Source: Ulota crispa (taxonomy: Eukaryota > Streptophyta > Bryopsida > Orthotrichales > Orthotrichaceae). From it: 64,000 nt of DNA. Below, one piece after another: positions 27,818 to 39,976 of the stretch (positions within the stretch are counted from its first letter, which is position 1; each line of letters begins with the position of its first letter). The stretch spans positions 12,834,817 through 12,898,816 of the forward strand of contig OY987249.1 of NCBI GenBank assembly GCA_963920765.1. Direction: 5' to 3'. Made by a program: the position numbers and the translations under genes. Below the pieces are notes generated by a model. It was not told where the DNA came from, searched no databases, and worked only from the letters and a program-made list of their open reading frames with translations.

Positions 27818-27979
27818 TACAGTGGGGGACAAAAAGATGAGGAAACTAGTTGACTCTTAATCCCTCCACAGACCAATTCCCGAACTCTCCACATATCAAC
27901 TCTTGAGAGACCCTTGTTAAAAAACATAAAAGTAAGTACAAGGCAATGCTGAAGGGAAATTTTTGCCCCTATATGACCT

Positions 27980-29061
27980 CTACCATTGTGTGTGACCACC
28001 CTTTGCATCAATGACCATTTTCATCCTTGTAGGCATGCTTTCCAGCAGCTTCTCTAAAAATTTGCTATTCACCTTTTGCCATTCCTCCTTAAGAACTTTT
28101 CTCATTTCAACTACATCTCTTGGCCTTCTGCCACGGTGCTAAATAGTATCTTTCAAACAAGCCCAGACATTTTCAATCAGATTTAAATCTGGACTATTTG
28201 CAGGCCAATGAAGCTTCTCTACTCCTTGAGCTTGACGCCACTTTTTTGGCTTTTAAGATCAATGAACAAGTGCTCCCTCTTCCATGAGGATGGTATTTGG
28301 AACATTCAAGCGCTAAGAAAAGGCTAATAAGCCTCCTTAGCCATTATAGCAAAAGCGGACAAAATTTATTGCCTTTTGCTGGCCCTTTGGCATAAAGACA
28401 AGGTCTAACTTCTCTTTGCTGAAAAATGCTGCATAAAGACAAGGTCTGACTTCTCTTTGCCGCAAAATGCTGCATAAATCATAATAAACATTTGTCCGCT
28501 CTTGAATGTTGGGGCCAAACAGTCAGGGTAATATTTTTTGTAGCTTTGCCTCCAAACGAGCACCTGTCGATATGCTTTCCCAATCTCAAAACTAGATTCA
28601 TTCATCCATATGATTTTTTGCCACTGCTCCACGCTCCAACTCCTGTGCTCATGAGCAAACTCAAGACGCTTTTGTTGGTGAATAGTTGACAAAAACAGTT
28701 TCTCTGGGGCAACTCAAGCATAGATGTTGGCCTTGTGTAATGCACGTCAAATCTTTTGCTCACATATATTTGTAGGACATGCACTTGTGATCTTGCTAAG
28801 TGAAGCTTGCCAACTGAGCTAGGTGTATTTGACAATACCTCGCACATCCCTCTTTGTCAATTTACACGGCCGCCCAGGTTTCTTGAGTGATTGCAGAGAA
28901 CCAGTCCTCTCAAAATGCTTGACAATGCGCTAATCGGTGTTTATAGAAATACCTAGACAAGCTGCAATCTCTTTGTATGTGGAGCCTGCCTCTCTCATGC
29001 CAACAATACAACCACGCATTCCAATGCCTACGGTGGCTCCAAGACGCTTGGGAATAGCCAT
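27980..29061 (-). pseudogene. Tc1-family transposase, inactivated
   Basis: The reading starts at ATG 29061 with a helix-turn-helix region (AGSTYKEIAACLGIS), then a GRPCKL segment between the two DNA-binding halves, then the catalytic core in several broken frames: IIWMNESSFEIG (first acidic residue, usually Asp, is Asn), MEEGALVH (second Asp is Glu, codon 28279-28277) and WPANSPDLNLIENVWACLK with the final Glu at 28174-28172. Exactly 34 positions separate the second and third, the Tc1 DD34E spacing; two stops lie between. A 41-base tandem duplication at 28390-28471 shifts the frame. About 360 codons in all, the usual Tc1 length. It would cut and paste at TA sites if active; it is not. Confidence 0.85.
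28390..28471. repeat. 41-bp tandem duplication inside the transposase
   Basis: GCATAAAGACAAGGTCT and the rest of a 41-base unit occurs at 28390-28430 and 28431-28471 with about three differences. The length is not a multiple of three, so it breaks the transposase frame. Confidence 0.9.
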
Positions 29062-29640
29062 AATAGAGACTAGCAAATTCAAATGAGTTGCAATATGGAG
29101 TAGTAACTTCAAATGAAGTGTGAAGCTGCAAGTGTTGGGATGATTTCTGGTGCCTCTATCTTCAAAAGACATTGACATTGTCACCATGCTCTTCACTTGA
29201 TGCTGCATCCTCCTCATCTTCAAAGGCCTTGCCCCAAATGACACGCATGTATACGTGCCATTCTTATCGTCAATTACCACATGCCAATCTTGTAGCAACA
29301 ACAAGATTCTCACTATGTTTGGAGTAAGCAACATGTTTGATGCATGGCTCTCTCACCTTTGCTTGTTAGCTTCATGACCTATCTCACATCCATTCAGCAT
29401 CACCCAAAATAGAGAATAACACCAAACTTTATAAAGTAGCCACCATCATTCAAAAAATTCCTCTTCAAAAATCTAGACAATACACTCCACAAGACTAAGA
29501 ATTCAAGCAAGCCACTTGATTGAGATCATTGGAAAAATATTAAAAAATCAAATTTTAAGCAAATGAGTTACGGTGAAGCATTCAACTGGAGTTCAGTTGG
29601 TGTTTGACAGGTTTTCCAATCTTTTTGTCCCTCCACTATA

Positions 29641-30794
29641 CAAGACCACATCATTGTGAATTTCAATTGAACTCCATATCACAAATGATGGAATCTTGCA
29701 AACTTAGCTTGCTTAGTTCTTGAGAGTCAAATGTGTTGGAGCAAAAGAGGGAATGCGGGAATCCATGAGCCATGAGCCTAGATTTTTTGTCAAAATATTA
29801 AATATCATTCATAAAGGTGTACATAGGGCCTTACAATTGTGCTTTGTAAACGTTTATCTCTTGAAAAACTTGTTGTTATATAGTATTTTATTTTATTTTG
29901 AGCTCAAAATATGGTTCCCCACTTCCTCCTCACAAAATCTTGGCTCATTGCTCGTGGCTTCACAGTTTTACACTCACAAAATAGTAGCATCTTACTCCTT
30001 GTTTTTTAAGTACATGTGTGATCTAAATCTTTGACCCCTACCTTATATTGTAAAAAATCAATAAAATAGTTTGAAATTTTTAAAGCGTGTTTTTCTATAC
30101 TAAAAGTTTACATTGTGAATTATTGAATTTTTTTAAATTCTAAATAATTATCTATAAATTTTGGAAGAAAATAAGTATATTTTATAGCTAGGAATTTTTT
30201 TGGACCCCTAAATTTTATGGTAAAATTTTTTTTTAACTTGCCAATAAATGAAAGCTTAGTTCTAGTTTTTGTATATCAAAGTTGGATGCAATAATCATTT
30301 AAACCCAATCTTGATAGATATTTGAAGTGAAAATTCAAGCATTTTGGTACAATCTTTGATTGCAAGTTTGGATATTTTGTTTTAATTCATTTGAATCCAA
30401 AAAAGTTCACATAAAAGATATATTGATTTTGTGAGAATATCCAAAAATTTGGAGCTAAATCAAAATGTATTTAAAAGTAAATAGGGGTGGAAAATTTTCT
30501 TGAATGCACATGGTTTTTAAGAAATACTTTGAGTGACCTCCTCAAGACTGTTTTGTGAAAAATTCAAGCAAAGCAATCAATCACTATTTAACATATATAT
30601 AAAAATACAAATATGTATTTGCAAGAAACACATGTCTTGCTTTTTGTTCCCTTGCTACACAGCATGTGGTTTTAGGGGTGTATCTTTTGCTTACTAACTT
30701 CTTTTCACGTGAAAATTTAGAAGATGGTTCACATTGAAGTTATTGACCTATTTTGTTTTTTTGGGTTTTTTTTTTAAATCATTCACTAATTTTA
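29641..30794. other. AT-rich intergenic DNA
   Basis: Very AT-rich. The longest ORF (about 100 codons at 29720) has no motif and an unremarkable composition. No feature recognised. Confidence 0.55.
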
Positions 30795-31262
30795 AATGGA
30801 TTCCAATAATATGTCTACCTTGGCTGTTTTGTGGGTTTTTAGTACTGCATTGAGGCAAAAAAAAGGAATTTGATGCCGCAAATTTGGGGAGTTGTTCATC
30901 ATTGAACATTACATCATGATTTTCCAAGGGGTTTTAGAAAATGTAAATTATATGCCCTCCACATTCCCTCAAAGTGGGCATCCATTGGACAAGCATTAGG
31001 ATTTGGAAACAAACATTCTTGAAAAATCATTTGCATCAATCAATGCCCCTCACAATGGACCAAAATGATTATTTTTTATTTTAATTTTTTGAGTTTTTTT
31101 ACTATTTTCTAAAAAGATAAAAGGAAATTGTCATTTTGTTGGTGATTTCTATCCCTCTACTTTTGTGCATAACTTTTAGAATAAAAATTTCTAGGTTTGA
31201 ATTTTCACAAGTATGCTATTTTAAGTGCTTTACAAATTTTCCATATTTTATTTAATTTAAAA
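30795..31262 (+). repeat. Dispersed repeat family D, direct copy
   Basis: Matches the reverse strand of 12000-12480: TGTCTACCTTGG and TTTTTAGTACT near the start, then TTTTTACTATTTTCTAAAAAG, TTTTGTGCATAACTTTTAG and TATTTTAAGTGCTT near the end. It sits just left of the family A element at 31308, but the other copy is not in the same arrangement, so the two repeats are independent. Confidence 0.5.
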
Positions 31263-31307
31263 AAAACTTATTTCAAAAGCTTGTAGTACTACCTAGTACT
31301 ACTAGTT

Positions 31308-32238
31308 TTAACCCCTAAAGGACCAAGCCATATTTTTTGTGAAAAACACAAAAAATTGCCACTTTTGGGAAAGAAAATACAATGGTAAGAAAAAAAGTCT
31401 TTTTCAAGAATTCAACCACAAGATCTTATAGTAGACTACAAGAGGTACACGTGGTAAAAAAATTAGCTCAATCTACACAAAAATGAGTGAGGTATATACA
31501 TCTAAATTGTGGAAATGAGTTTTTTTTTGCTACTGCCCAGAAATTTCAAAAGGCTTTAACCACTCTTAGATCAAAAAAAATTACTCTACACAAAGTTGAG
31601 GTTTATTTTTCCCATGTAGGAGACCAAGTTAGGTATGTGTGGGAGAATTTTCAAATCAATTGGAACTATACAACACATGGGAAAAAATAGTAAGTAAAAA
31701 GAAGTAGAGAATGAGTCAAAACACTAAATATTAAGAATTTAGTTATAAAAATGAAAAATGCAAATCCCAACGGTTATAATGTTGTGATAAACAATCTACA
31801 TCCTTTGGTTCTATTTTTTTTTTCAAAATATTGAAAATTGAGTAAAATAAAAGACTTCAAAGTATATTTTAGAGTAGAGAATCAAGAACTGCCCGCAAAC
31901 AAAACTCCTCATAACTTTCATCTCATATATCAAAATTGAATGATTCAAAGCTCCCCACATCTATATAAGTCTAAAGAACCAATTTTAAAATTTTAATTTG
32001 GAAAAAATGAAATTTTTAAAGAAGTTTTTGGTTGCCCCTCGAACACCATTTTTTATAAATTCATGCATAACTTCTTCATCAAATGCCAGAATGAAGAAAA
32101 TATTAGATGCCCACATAGATCTTTGAATTCCCCACCTTCAATAAAAGTTTCAAAAAATCACAAAAAGTAGATTAGCCATAGGTACATGCCTGAAATCTCA
32201 TTTGTCCCCCAAAGGGACTTTGGTCCATTAGGGGTTAA
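31308..32238 (+). mobile_element. TTAA-type repeat, family A, copy 2 (both ends present)
   Basis: Starts TTAACCCCTAAAGGACCAAG and ends CTTTGGTCCATTAGGGGTTAA, so the ends are inverted repeats of about 18 bases bounded by TTAA. Length 931 bases. Contains a 67-codon open frame (31487-31690) with a decayed counterpart in the fragment at 54716-55551. No transposase. Ends and the TTAA boundary resemble piggyBac-class elements (inference from termini only). Confidence 0.75.
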
Positions 32239-32596
32239 GGGTGTTTGACACAAAACTGTGAAGTGTTTCTTGCAACTAAATGTATGTAGAAATTGTTTAG
32301 AATCTTAATTGGTGATATCAAATTTCTTATTATTATAAAAATTTAAGCCCATGCATGTAAAAATTAACTCTTTCATTGTAGGTTTCAACACAAGTATGTG
32401 TTTTACAAATTATTTAATCATTTTCAACATTGAGTTCTCCTTGAGGAACCAATGAAGAGATCGTAAATACAAAAAGTTAAAAATTAAAAATTAAAACTAA
32501 AACATAAAAAATTCCAAAAACATGTCTAATTACTCTCTAGATTATTATACAAATGAAATTGTGATACCAACCAAAAACAAACAAAACAATTTGAAG
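32239..32596. other. AT-rich spacer
   Basis: AT-rich DNA between a TTAA-type element and the tandem array. Nothing recognised. Confidence 0.5.
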
Positions 32597-34228
32597 TAGG
32601 CTTGAGGTGGAGCTGAAACCTACTTCAAAATCATGAAAATAGTTTTTTGATTTTTTATAACTTTTCCTTTATCTCATAGTCATTTAGCCAAAAAGTAAAA
32701 AAATTCATTTGAGGTAAGCTTGAAATGGAGTTCAAAGTTCAAATCTACCTCAAACACAATAATTGAACTTTTTGCTTTTTATCCTTCCAATTATGTCATA
32801 GTCATTTAGCCAAGAAACAAAAGAAGTAGTTTTGAGTTGCTTGAGGTGTAGCTCAAACCTACCTCAAACACATCAAATGAGCTTTTTGTTTTTCTCTCTC
32901 CCAATTATCTTATAGTCAATTAGCCAAAAAAGAAAAGAGTTGGTTTGAGGTAGGCCTTAGGCCTTAGGTAGAGCTCAAACTTGCCTCAAAAACATCAAAT
33001 GAGCATTTTACTTTTATTCCTCCAATTATGTTATAATCATTTAGCAAAAAAGTAAAAGAATTAGTTCAAATAGGGTTGATGTAGAGCTCAAACGGACCTA
33101 TCACATAATAAAAGAACAATTTTTTTGGGAATTGATATGTGCACACCAACAGGTTGATATTTGCACACCTCCTTGGGAGGTAAATTATAGATTTCTACCA
33201 TCAAAAATTTAAATTTGAGAATTTTGAATTCAGATTTGGACTTAAAGACCATGGTTTACTTTAGAACCATAAAAAGGAGTTGCAATTGAACAACACCCAA
33301 TGAAAAAGCTTATCTTTTCTTACAAACAAAAGTAAAAGTAATACTTTTTCCCCTAGTTAAGCTTCTTCACTGGGTGTTGTTCAATTGCAACCTTTTTTAT
33401 AGTTTGTGAGTAAAACATGGTCTCTAAGTCCAAATCTGAATTCAAAATTCTCAAATTTAGATTTCTGATGCTAGAAATCTATAATTTACCTCCCAAGGGG
33501 GTGTGCAAATATCAACCTTTTGGTGTGCACTTGTCAATTCCCTTTTTTTTACTCTTCCCATTATCTCATAGTCATTTAGGTATAAATTAAAAGAATTGGT
33601 TTTAGGTAGCTTGAGGTGGAGCTCAAAGTTTCAAACCTACCTCAATTCACTACAATTGAAGTTTTTGTTTTTTTAATCTTTGAACTATTTGATAGTCATT
33701 TAGCCAAAAAGTAAAAGAATCTGTTTGAGGTAGGCTTGAGTTTGAGCTCAAAACTATTTCAAATACATCAAAAGAGATTTTTATTAATTCAAATTTTCCA
33801 ATTATCTCATAGTCATATATCCAAAAAGTAATAGAGTTGATTTGAAGTAGGCTTGTAGTGGAGCTCAAATCCACCTTAATAAAATCAATTGAACTTTTTT
33901 GTGTTTTTTTATTGGTCCAATCATTTCATCATCATTGAGCCAAAAAATTAAAGAACCAGTTTGAAGTAGGCTAGAGCTCAAAGTTACCTCAAACACATCA
34001 AAAGAACATTTTTTCCTTTTATGCTTTCAATTATCTCATAGTCATTTAGCCAAAAAGTGGAAGAATTGGTTTGAGATAGGTTTGGCCTGGAGCTCAAACC
34101 TACCTTAAACATAATATTTTATTTTATTTTATTTTAGACTTCCACTTATCTCATAGTCATTTAGTCAAAAAAGAAAAGAATCGGTTTGAAGTAGGCTAGA
34201 GGTGGATCTCAAACCTACCTTAAATACA
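32597..34228. repeat. Tandem array of about eleven 118-bp units
   Basis: Unit starts, by eye, near 32597, 32712, 32834, 32946, 33067, 33602, 33727, 33843, 33962, 34072 and 34187. Each unit has GAGGTAGGCTTGAGGTGGAG, CTCAAACCTACCTCAAAC, an A/T tract, CCAATTATCTCATAGTCATT and TAGCCAAAAAGTAAAAGAAT in this order. The first two blocks are partly inverted to each other, so every unit can fold. Units are clearly diverged, so the array is old. The fifth unit is split by the MITE at 33127-33542. Confidence 0.85.
33127..33542. mobile_element. Foldback MITE inserted in the tandem array
   Basis: Left end GGGAATTGATATGTGCACAC and right end (reverse strand) GGGAATTGACAAGTGCACAC; inverted similarity continues through TTGATATTTGCACACC, GGGAGGTAAATTATAGATTT and TTCAATTGCAAC-type blocks almost to the centre. 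Length 416 bases. Runs of seven or eight T flank both sides and may be the target duplication. Non-coding. Confidence 0.85.
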
Positions 34229-37200
34229 TTAGAGGAAAAGTTTGCTTTTGCATGATCTCATACAAGGTTTGTGTTTTTCAAGTTGCTTCTCCATGTAAAT
34301 TTGATATTCCTTGGAGAGTTGCAAGTAAGATAGGAAGATCTTAGAAGGTTATAATTTGAGCTTTTCATTTGTGTTTTGGGGGAAAGAGGTCCATTTTTTA
34401 GCTATTTTTGAGCTGTTGGAAATATGAGTACAAGTGCTAGAAGTATTAATGCAATAGCAAGATGCATTTGACTTGGTGCCACAATATTCTAACAAACTAG
34501 ACTATCTATAAACTACACTCAAAATGCACAAGAATAGATACAAAGAATTTAAAAAAGAAAATAATCATTAGTAAATTAGCATTAAAAAAGGTTGCTATAT
34601 TATTTGTAAATTCATTGTACTACTCAAACTAGAACGACTTGTAACTCACATTCTAAGGCATCTCAATATACACACCACATAGATGAACAAACTGCTTTTA
34701 TGAAGTATCAAGAGTAAAAGTGAAATCTCAAGAAGAGCTCTATTTTTAATACAAGCTCCTAGCATCAATCTAGAGCAGTACAATTAATCACATGCAACCT
34801 CACATTCATTGGAGCTTGTAGACATAAAGAATCAAGAAAATGCATTGGCTCTAAATTGAGATAAATAATTTGGAGCATGCCTTAATAGACGATCAAAACA
34901 AAACACATATTCTAAATTATCTTCTCTTATGCTAAATATTCAAACCTTACTTGTGGCAAAAATCAAAATAACGTCTAGCACCAAAAGAGTTATACAAATT
35001 CTAAAAATATATAGTCCCAAAAATGAAGAAAGACCCAACTATGATTACAATTACAAAAATAGAGAACAATAAATCATTGCCTTTAATTTAATACAAAAAA
35101 CGTCAAGTAGGGTAATGGCATAATCAGGGTATCCAAAAAGGATTGCTTAACTTCAATTTGGCCATACCCATGAGACTTTTGCTATTTATTACATCTTACT
35201 AGATAGTGCTTTGCTATATATTTGTTGGCAAGAAGTTGCTTATACTTGTAGATTAGTAAAAAAAAATACACTTTTTCAAATGATGAATGTTATCATGTAT
35301 AAATGAGCAATTACGTGAGAAGATCTAGAATTATCTCACTTCATAAAAATGAAGTAAAGGACTCATCCGGACTACAAATTTGGTTAGTAGGAATTAGGTT
35401 AATGCATTTATGGTTGTGCAAGCTTCTACATTACAAGGAATTTGGACCCAAAATGGGGCTATGAGTTTTTTTGTTCCCAATGTTGGGAACTAGCCCCGGC
35501 TGGTTGTCAAAAAAATTAATTAAAAAAAAGTCAAAAAAAAAGTCTTAGAAAGAAAATAAGATTTATTTTATATTTATTTTTGTTTTTTGTTTTGTTTTTT
35601 TCAAAAAATAAAAAATAAACAAATAATACATACTGATATGGTTGCTTCAATGCCAGCTTGTCCTGCTGCAGAATGCCCATGTGGAAGGTGTTCCCAAAGT
35701 TCCATTGGATTTGGGGGAAGGGGCCTCTTTTTGGGTCCAAATCCCTTCTAATGTGGTCCATGAATTTAAAGTTTATTAGTCCATACATTATTAAAACTAA
35801 TTGTTATGAATTCTCTTAGGGACAGTTTCATGCAAGTTTTTACACGTCCAATAAAGAACATTAAAAATTTGTAATTTTTCTTTGAAGTGTCAAATGCATG
35901 CACATATACTTGTTTCTAGGTGCACATATGGTCAAAAAATTTAAAATGTTAATAATTCATTTTAGGGAGCCATTACAAATTACAAGTCAAAAAAAGTCCA
36001 GATCATGACATGTGGGTTCTAATCACTTTTGTGGTGTGGAAAGTAATCAAGAAATTCCTTTTGATGGAAGGAACACTTTCTAAATGAATGTCTTAATGTA
36101 AGGAAAGCTTAAGAGAAATGTTTCATCACTTGCAAGTTCAAACTTTTACCTAAACAAAAATAATTTGGACTTGTGAGGTAAGAGTCCTGTCCAAAGGTCC
36201 AGTAGGCTCTTTCAAGGGTACCCTGATCATGCCATCACCTGGTAGCTACCCAATAACAACAACAAAAATAGAATCAAGTCCATGCTTGTTACTCAAATGA
36301 GTTCATATTACAAAATTGAATCTAGCTAATGTAATCAAAGAAGTTGCAAATCCAAGAACCCTAATTCTTAGAATTTTGAGCCTTGTGTAATTAAAGATGA
36401 AGACTCTATATCAGGAGGTAGTATCACACTAATGGAAACAAAAATTAACCACAAATAGCAACTCAAGGAAGCAAAATATGTAGGAAAGTTGCATACCAAT
36501 AATTCTCAACATGATAACTAGAAATCATTCTACATGTAATTTCAAGATGCTTCAAACAACACAAATAAACTCCACAAAGTCCGCAAACTCATCCAACAAC
36601 CCAGTTGCTAAATCATAAAGTGTGTACAGTATTTCAAATTATGACCTAACTAGCCACTTCATCTGGTTGGTAACAATAATCCAATTCAAACACAACAATT
36701 CTGCTACTGCGGCTATCTTCTAGGTTTATGAAATAAAATGAAAAGAAGACTTTCTATTACATGGTATCAAAAATTAGAAAATGCTAATACAATCTTCACA
36801 AAGGAATCCTAGATTTATGAAGTTTCTTCTTTGTGACTACATAATCTCATCCTAGAAACACTCAAAATATCTTATCATTCACTCAAATAGCAAAACCTAG
36901 AGCAATGTAAAAGAAGTTAATACTTGCTTGTTACCAAAACAAACCAATTTTTTTTTACATTTTCCAAGTTTGACACTTGCATAGTACATTGTGAGACTAG
37001 TTTTTTTCTAATTCTTGTGAAACTATGTATATTCTACTCTCTTCTCTTTTTTCCATTGACCTTGTGCATAAAATTGCAAAAACCTCATACTTGTTAGCAA
37101 TTCAATACAATGTTGTTTGTCATTGCTTTGATGTGATGAAGCTACGAGGTAGAAACATATGTATTCCAAACTTTTTTTTTGCTTCAAATTTGCTTGGAGG

Positions 37201-37803
37201 AGTCCCTACTAGTTACAAAAATAAATAAAGTATCAAGACTCATCTTTATTATAAAATTTCAAAAACAACTGCAAATAACCAATATAGTTCTTGAAATTAA
37301 AAAAGTTTCAAGAAGTTGTCTTCCATCATGAAAAAAATCATTGACAAAATACCTATCAACTTATTATACAAGAATAATAGCATTTTTCTCATAACCTAAA
37401 ACCCTAGAATCCTCTTTAGGCATTGCAACGCAAAGCACAAACAAAATCTGCACCAAACATGTAATTACTATGGTTCACATAAACTTATCCCAAAGAAATA
37501 CTTGTAGCCAAAGCTAATCTAACAAAACTTCACAACCAACATTGTATTTGTGGCCCAATTAACTGAATGCAAATGTGAGTCTCACTTCAAAGAAAGTGTA
37601 GCTCCAAAGGAGCATGCAACTTGCAATCTCAGTTAAATTGAAATTGTAGGTTCATTGACCTTCTTAAACAAAATCCACCATGAGCCATGGAATCCAATGC
37701 TTGGCCACTTTGCAATGAACAAGCATATGAATTAAAAGATTGTTGTTCAAGTGACAACTTTTATTAATAGGTTTTAAATATTTCATAATTTTATAACATG
37801 TAT
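34229..37803. other. AT-rich intergenic DNA
   Basis: Long AT-rich stretch. ORFs stay under 90 codons and show no motif. Some phrases could be remains of old retrotransposons, but I cannot align them to a family by eye. Confidence 0.5.
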
Positions 37804-38350
37804 TTAATCCCTAAATGCCTAATCAACCATTTTTTGGTTGCTGCCTTTTTTTTTGGACTACCCAAAATGAAAAAAACTTTTTTTGAAAAATCTTAAAATA
37901 TCTTCATATAGAAAAGCAAGTCTACTTTCCAACCCAATTTGAATTATGTCAATTCAAGTTATACTCCACCAAGGAGAATTTTTTCAAAGACAAACACTTC
38001 AATATTTGCTAAGGTTACAAAATTTACTATTTTGATAAATTTATGATGTTCTCTCCATCAAAAATATTGCATTTTTTAACTTTCAAATAGAATGTCCATT
38101 TTTAACCAATCCTACCAAATTTTAAACTCTATGAATATAATTTGTAGTTTTGATGAATATTAAATGATAAATGCTTCTAAATTCATTAAATAAGAGTCCA
38201 AAACTTTTTTTGACAGTTTGACCATGTGAATAATTACTAAACATCATGATTCTTGTTTTCTCATTTGAAACAAAGTTCTTTGAAGTTACAAAGGTATCAT
38301 TTTAGAATTCATTTATGTTTTGCCCTTACCTCCTTAGGCGTTTGGGTTAA
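37804..38350 (+). mobile_element. TTAA-type repeat, family B, copy 1
   Basis: Starts TTAATCCCTAAATGCC and ends GGCGTTTGGGTTAA; the ends are short inverted repeats bounded by TTAA. Length 547 bases. Colinear with 52870-53412 over most of its length, for example AAAGCAAGTCTACTTTCCAA, TTCAATTCAAGTTA and AAACATCATGATTC-like blocks. Encodes nothing. Confidence 0.65.
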
Positions 38351-38954
38351 TATAATTTAACAAAAAGAGCAACAAGCAATACTAAAAGCACAACATGAAT
38401 ATTTGTGCTTTATGTTTATACAAAGTAAGCCAATGTTAATTATTGGTAGTGTCTTCATGATAGATCTTGATGTACAAGATTTTGTCTATTGTGTACACCA
38501 GACTTGATCTTTTAATATGTAACAAATAGTTTAATTAACCATTTGATGAATTATTATTTAATAAAATTTATAATAAAATCTAAAATAAAATAAGATATCA
38601 CTTACTTAAGTACAACAATAAAGTGTTAATTAAAATTTTAATTTCTAATTATTGTTAATACTTTTTTTAATAATCATAAAATGTAAGTACATTATTATGA
38701 GTCCAAATGTAAAAATGTCAAATTTGATGCTATAAAATTTCACAACCTTTATTTGTGAAGGCTAATTTATCAGTAAAAACTCCTACTATCTAATAATTTT
38801 ACATACCTAAATCAACAAATATTAAAGTATATAGTCTTTTATAAATCTTGTAGTAGTTCTACATATTATATGATTTTTTTGTTCAATAAATTAAATGGAC
38901 CCTATCTTTTAACTCAAGTAGTTTTTAAAACATGGGCTAGTGATCTCCCTCAAT
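38351..38954. other. AT-rich spacer
   Basis: Very AT-rich, with runs of TAATAAAATTTATAATAAAA type. No feature recognised. Confidence 0.5.
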
Positions 38955-39620
38955 TGCTTAATCACAAGGCATTTCCACCTTAGGCATATTGAGGGTTGGC
39001 AAAGGCAAGGTCAAAGATAGCTTTTGCTTCAACGCAAATTACAATTTCTTGTTGTTTGGTCATGCAATGGTTTTTGTTGCCGCTTTGTTGCTAATTGGAC
39101 GCGGCAGTTTCTTCTTACTTACTGCCGGCATCAAAAAAACTTCTATTTCTCTTTATAATTCTTCTGCATTTTCAAGATTCTCTTTGTTACCTTCAACTTC
39201 TTCCCTATGTGCTTTTACTCCATTGCTTTTAATTCTTGAAGTAGAACAATCTACTAGCTCTCCAATTGTCTCCACCCAATGAAGGCAATCCTTGATGAGC
39301 AACCAACAATGCAAAAATACAAATGGCCTTTGCTTTGCATATTTCACTTTGTAAAATTCAAATGCATTTTGTAGAACATCATTCAACAAGAAGCCTAATT
39401 CCCTTATCCTAAAGCACTAACCATAAATTGCAATGAACCTACTTACAATGTGTTTGATTGCACTCCACTTTGTTTCTAAAAACTTCTTAGGGTACTTGTC
39501 TACACCACAACCAATATTTATTGAAGTGTGTCTTTACTCTCTCCTTAAACGCCTCTTCACATTGTTCATTTCTTTGAATGGGATCTTGCAAACAAGTTGT
39601 TTTTTATTGTTGGAAAAATC
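38955..39620 (-). pseudogene. NAM-associated / trihelix-like gene fragment
   Basis: On the reverse strand: KYPKKFLETKWSAIKHIVSR near 39505-39430, then in another frame LLNDVLQNAFEFYKVKYAKQ, RPFVFLHCWLLIKDCLHW, an acidic region and KKLPRPISNKAATK near 39115-39070. This order (W..I..V..F block, F.F.HCW..LKD..KW, then RPIG.KAAK-like basic motif) is that of the 'no apical meristem-associated' domain proteins, often found next to Harbinger-type transposases in plants. Several stop codons and a frame change show that it is not functional. The N- and C-terminal limits are uncertain. Confidence 0.6.
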
Positions 39621-39777
39621 CCCCTCTTTTCAAATACAAGAAATGCACTAGTATTATGATCAAAAAATTACACGTTTACGAGTACTATTTTGGGCTCTTC
39701 AAAACATGCTAGAATGTTGAAGTGGGCCTTTTATGAACAATCACACTCACAAAGATACATAATATTGCAAGTAACTA

Positions 39778-39960
39778 TGTTGTTCACAGACGATTCTGTG
39801 CATCCACCTTGTACAATACAGACATCCATCCTAGATCACATGTATATAGTAGTACCTCTCTTTCTTGTACAAGATCTCTTTTATGTAATTCAAACCACTT
39901 GTATGAGCTTGTATCTGTATCTTCTTGTGTGAAGTATAGCTTGTGCACTTATCCTCAACA
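39778..39960 (+). repeat. Copia 5' LTR
   Basis: Begins TGTTGTTCACAG and ends TTATCCTCAACA. A short 183-bp LTR, aligned without gaps to the 3' LTR. Confidence 0.93.
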
Positions 39961-39976
39961 TGGTATCAAAGTCAAA
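39961..39976 (+). other. Primer-binding site of the Copia element
   Basis: TGGTATCAAAGTC immediately follows the LTR and matches the initiator methionine tRNA 3' end complement (consensus TGGTATCAGAGC) with little change. Confidence 0.8.

Larger units (their letters stand above)
27820..29638 (-). mobile_element. Tc1-type DNA transposon
   Basis: 1,819-base element with terminal inverted repeats: left CAGTGGGGGACAAAAAGAT, right (reverse strand) TAGTGGAGGGACAAAAAGAT, differing by one indel and a few bases. TA lies on both sides (27818-27819 and 29639-29640). It carries one reverse-strand transposase remnant. Its left target TA is the same TA that closes the foldback element at 26920-27817. Confidence 0.85.

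Noticed and set aside
32597..34228. CRISPR-like array
   Set aside because: The units are about 118 bases, fully repetitive without unique spacers, and the genome is a plant's.
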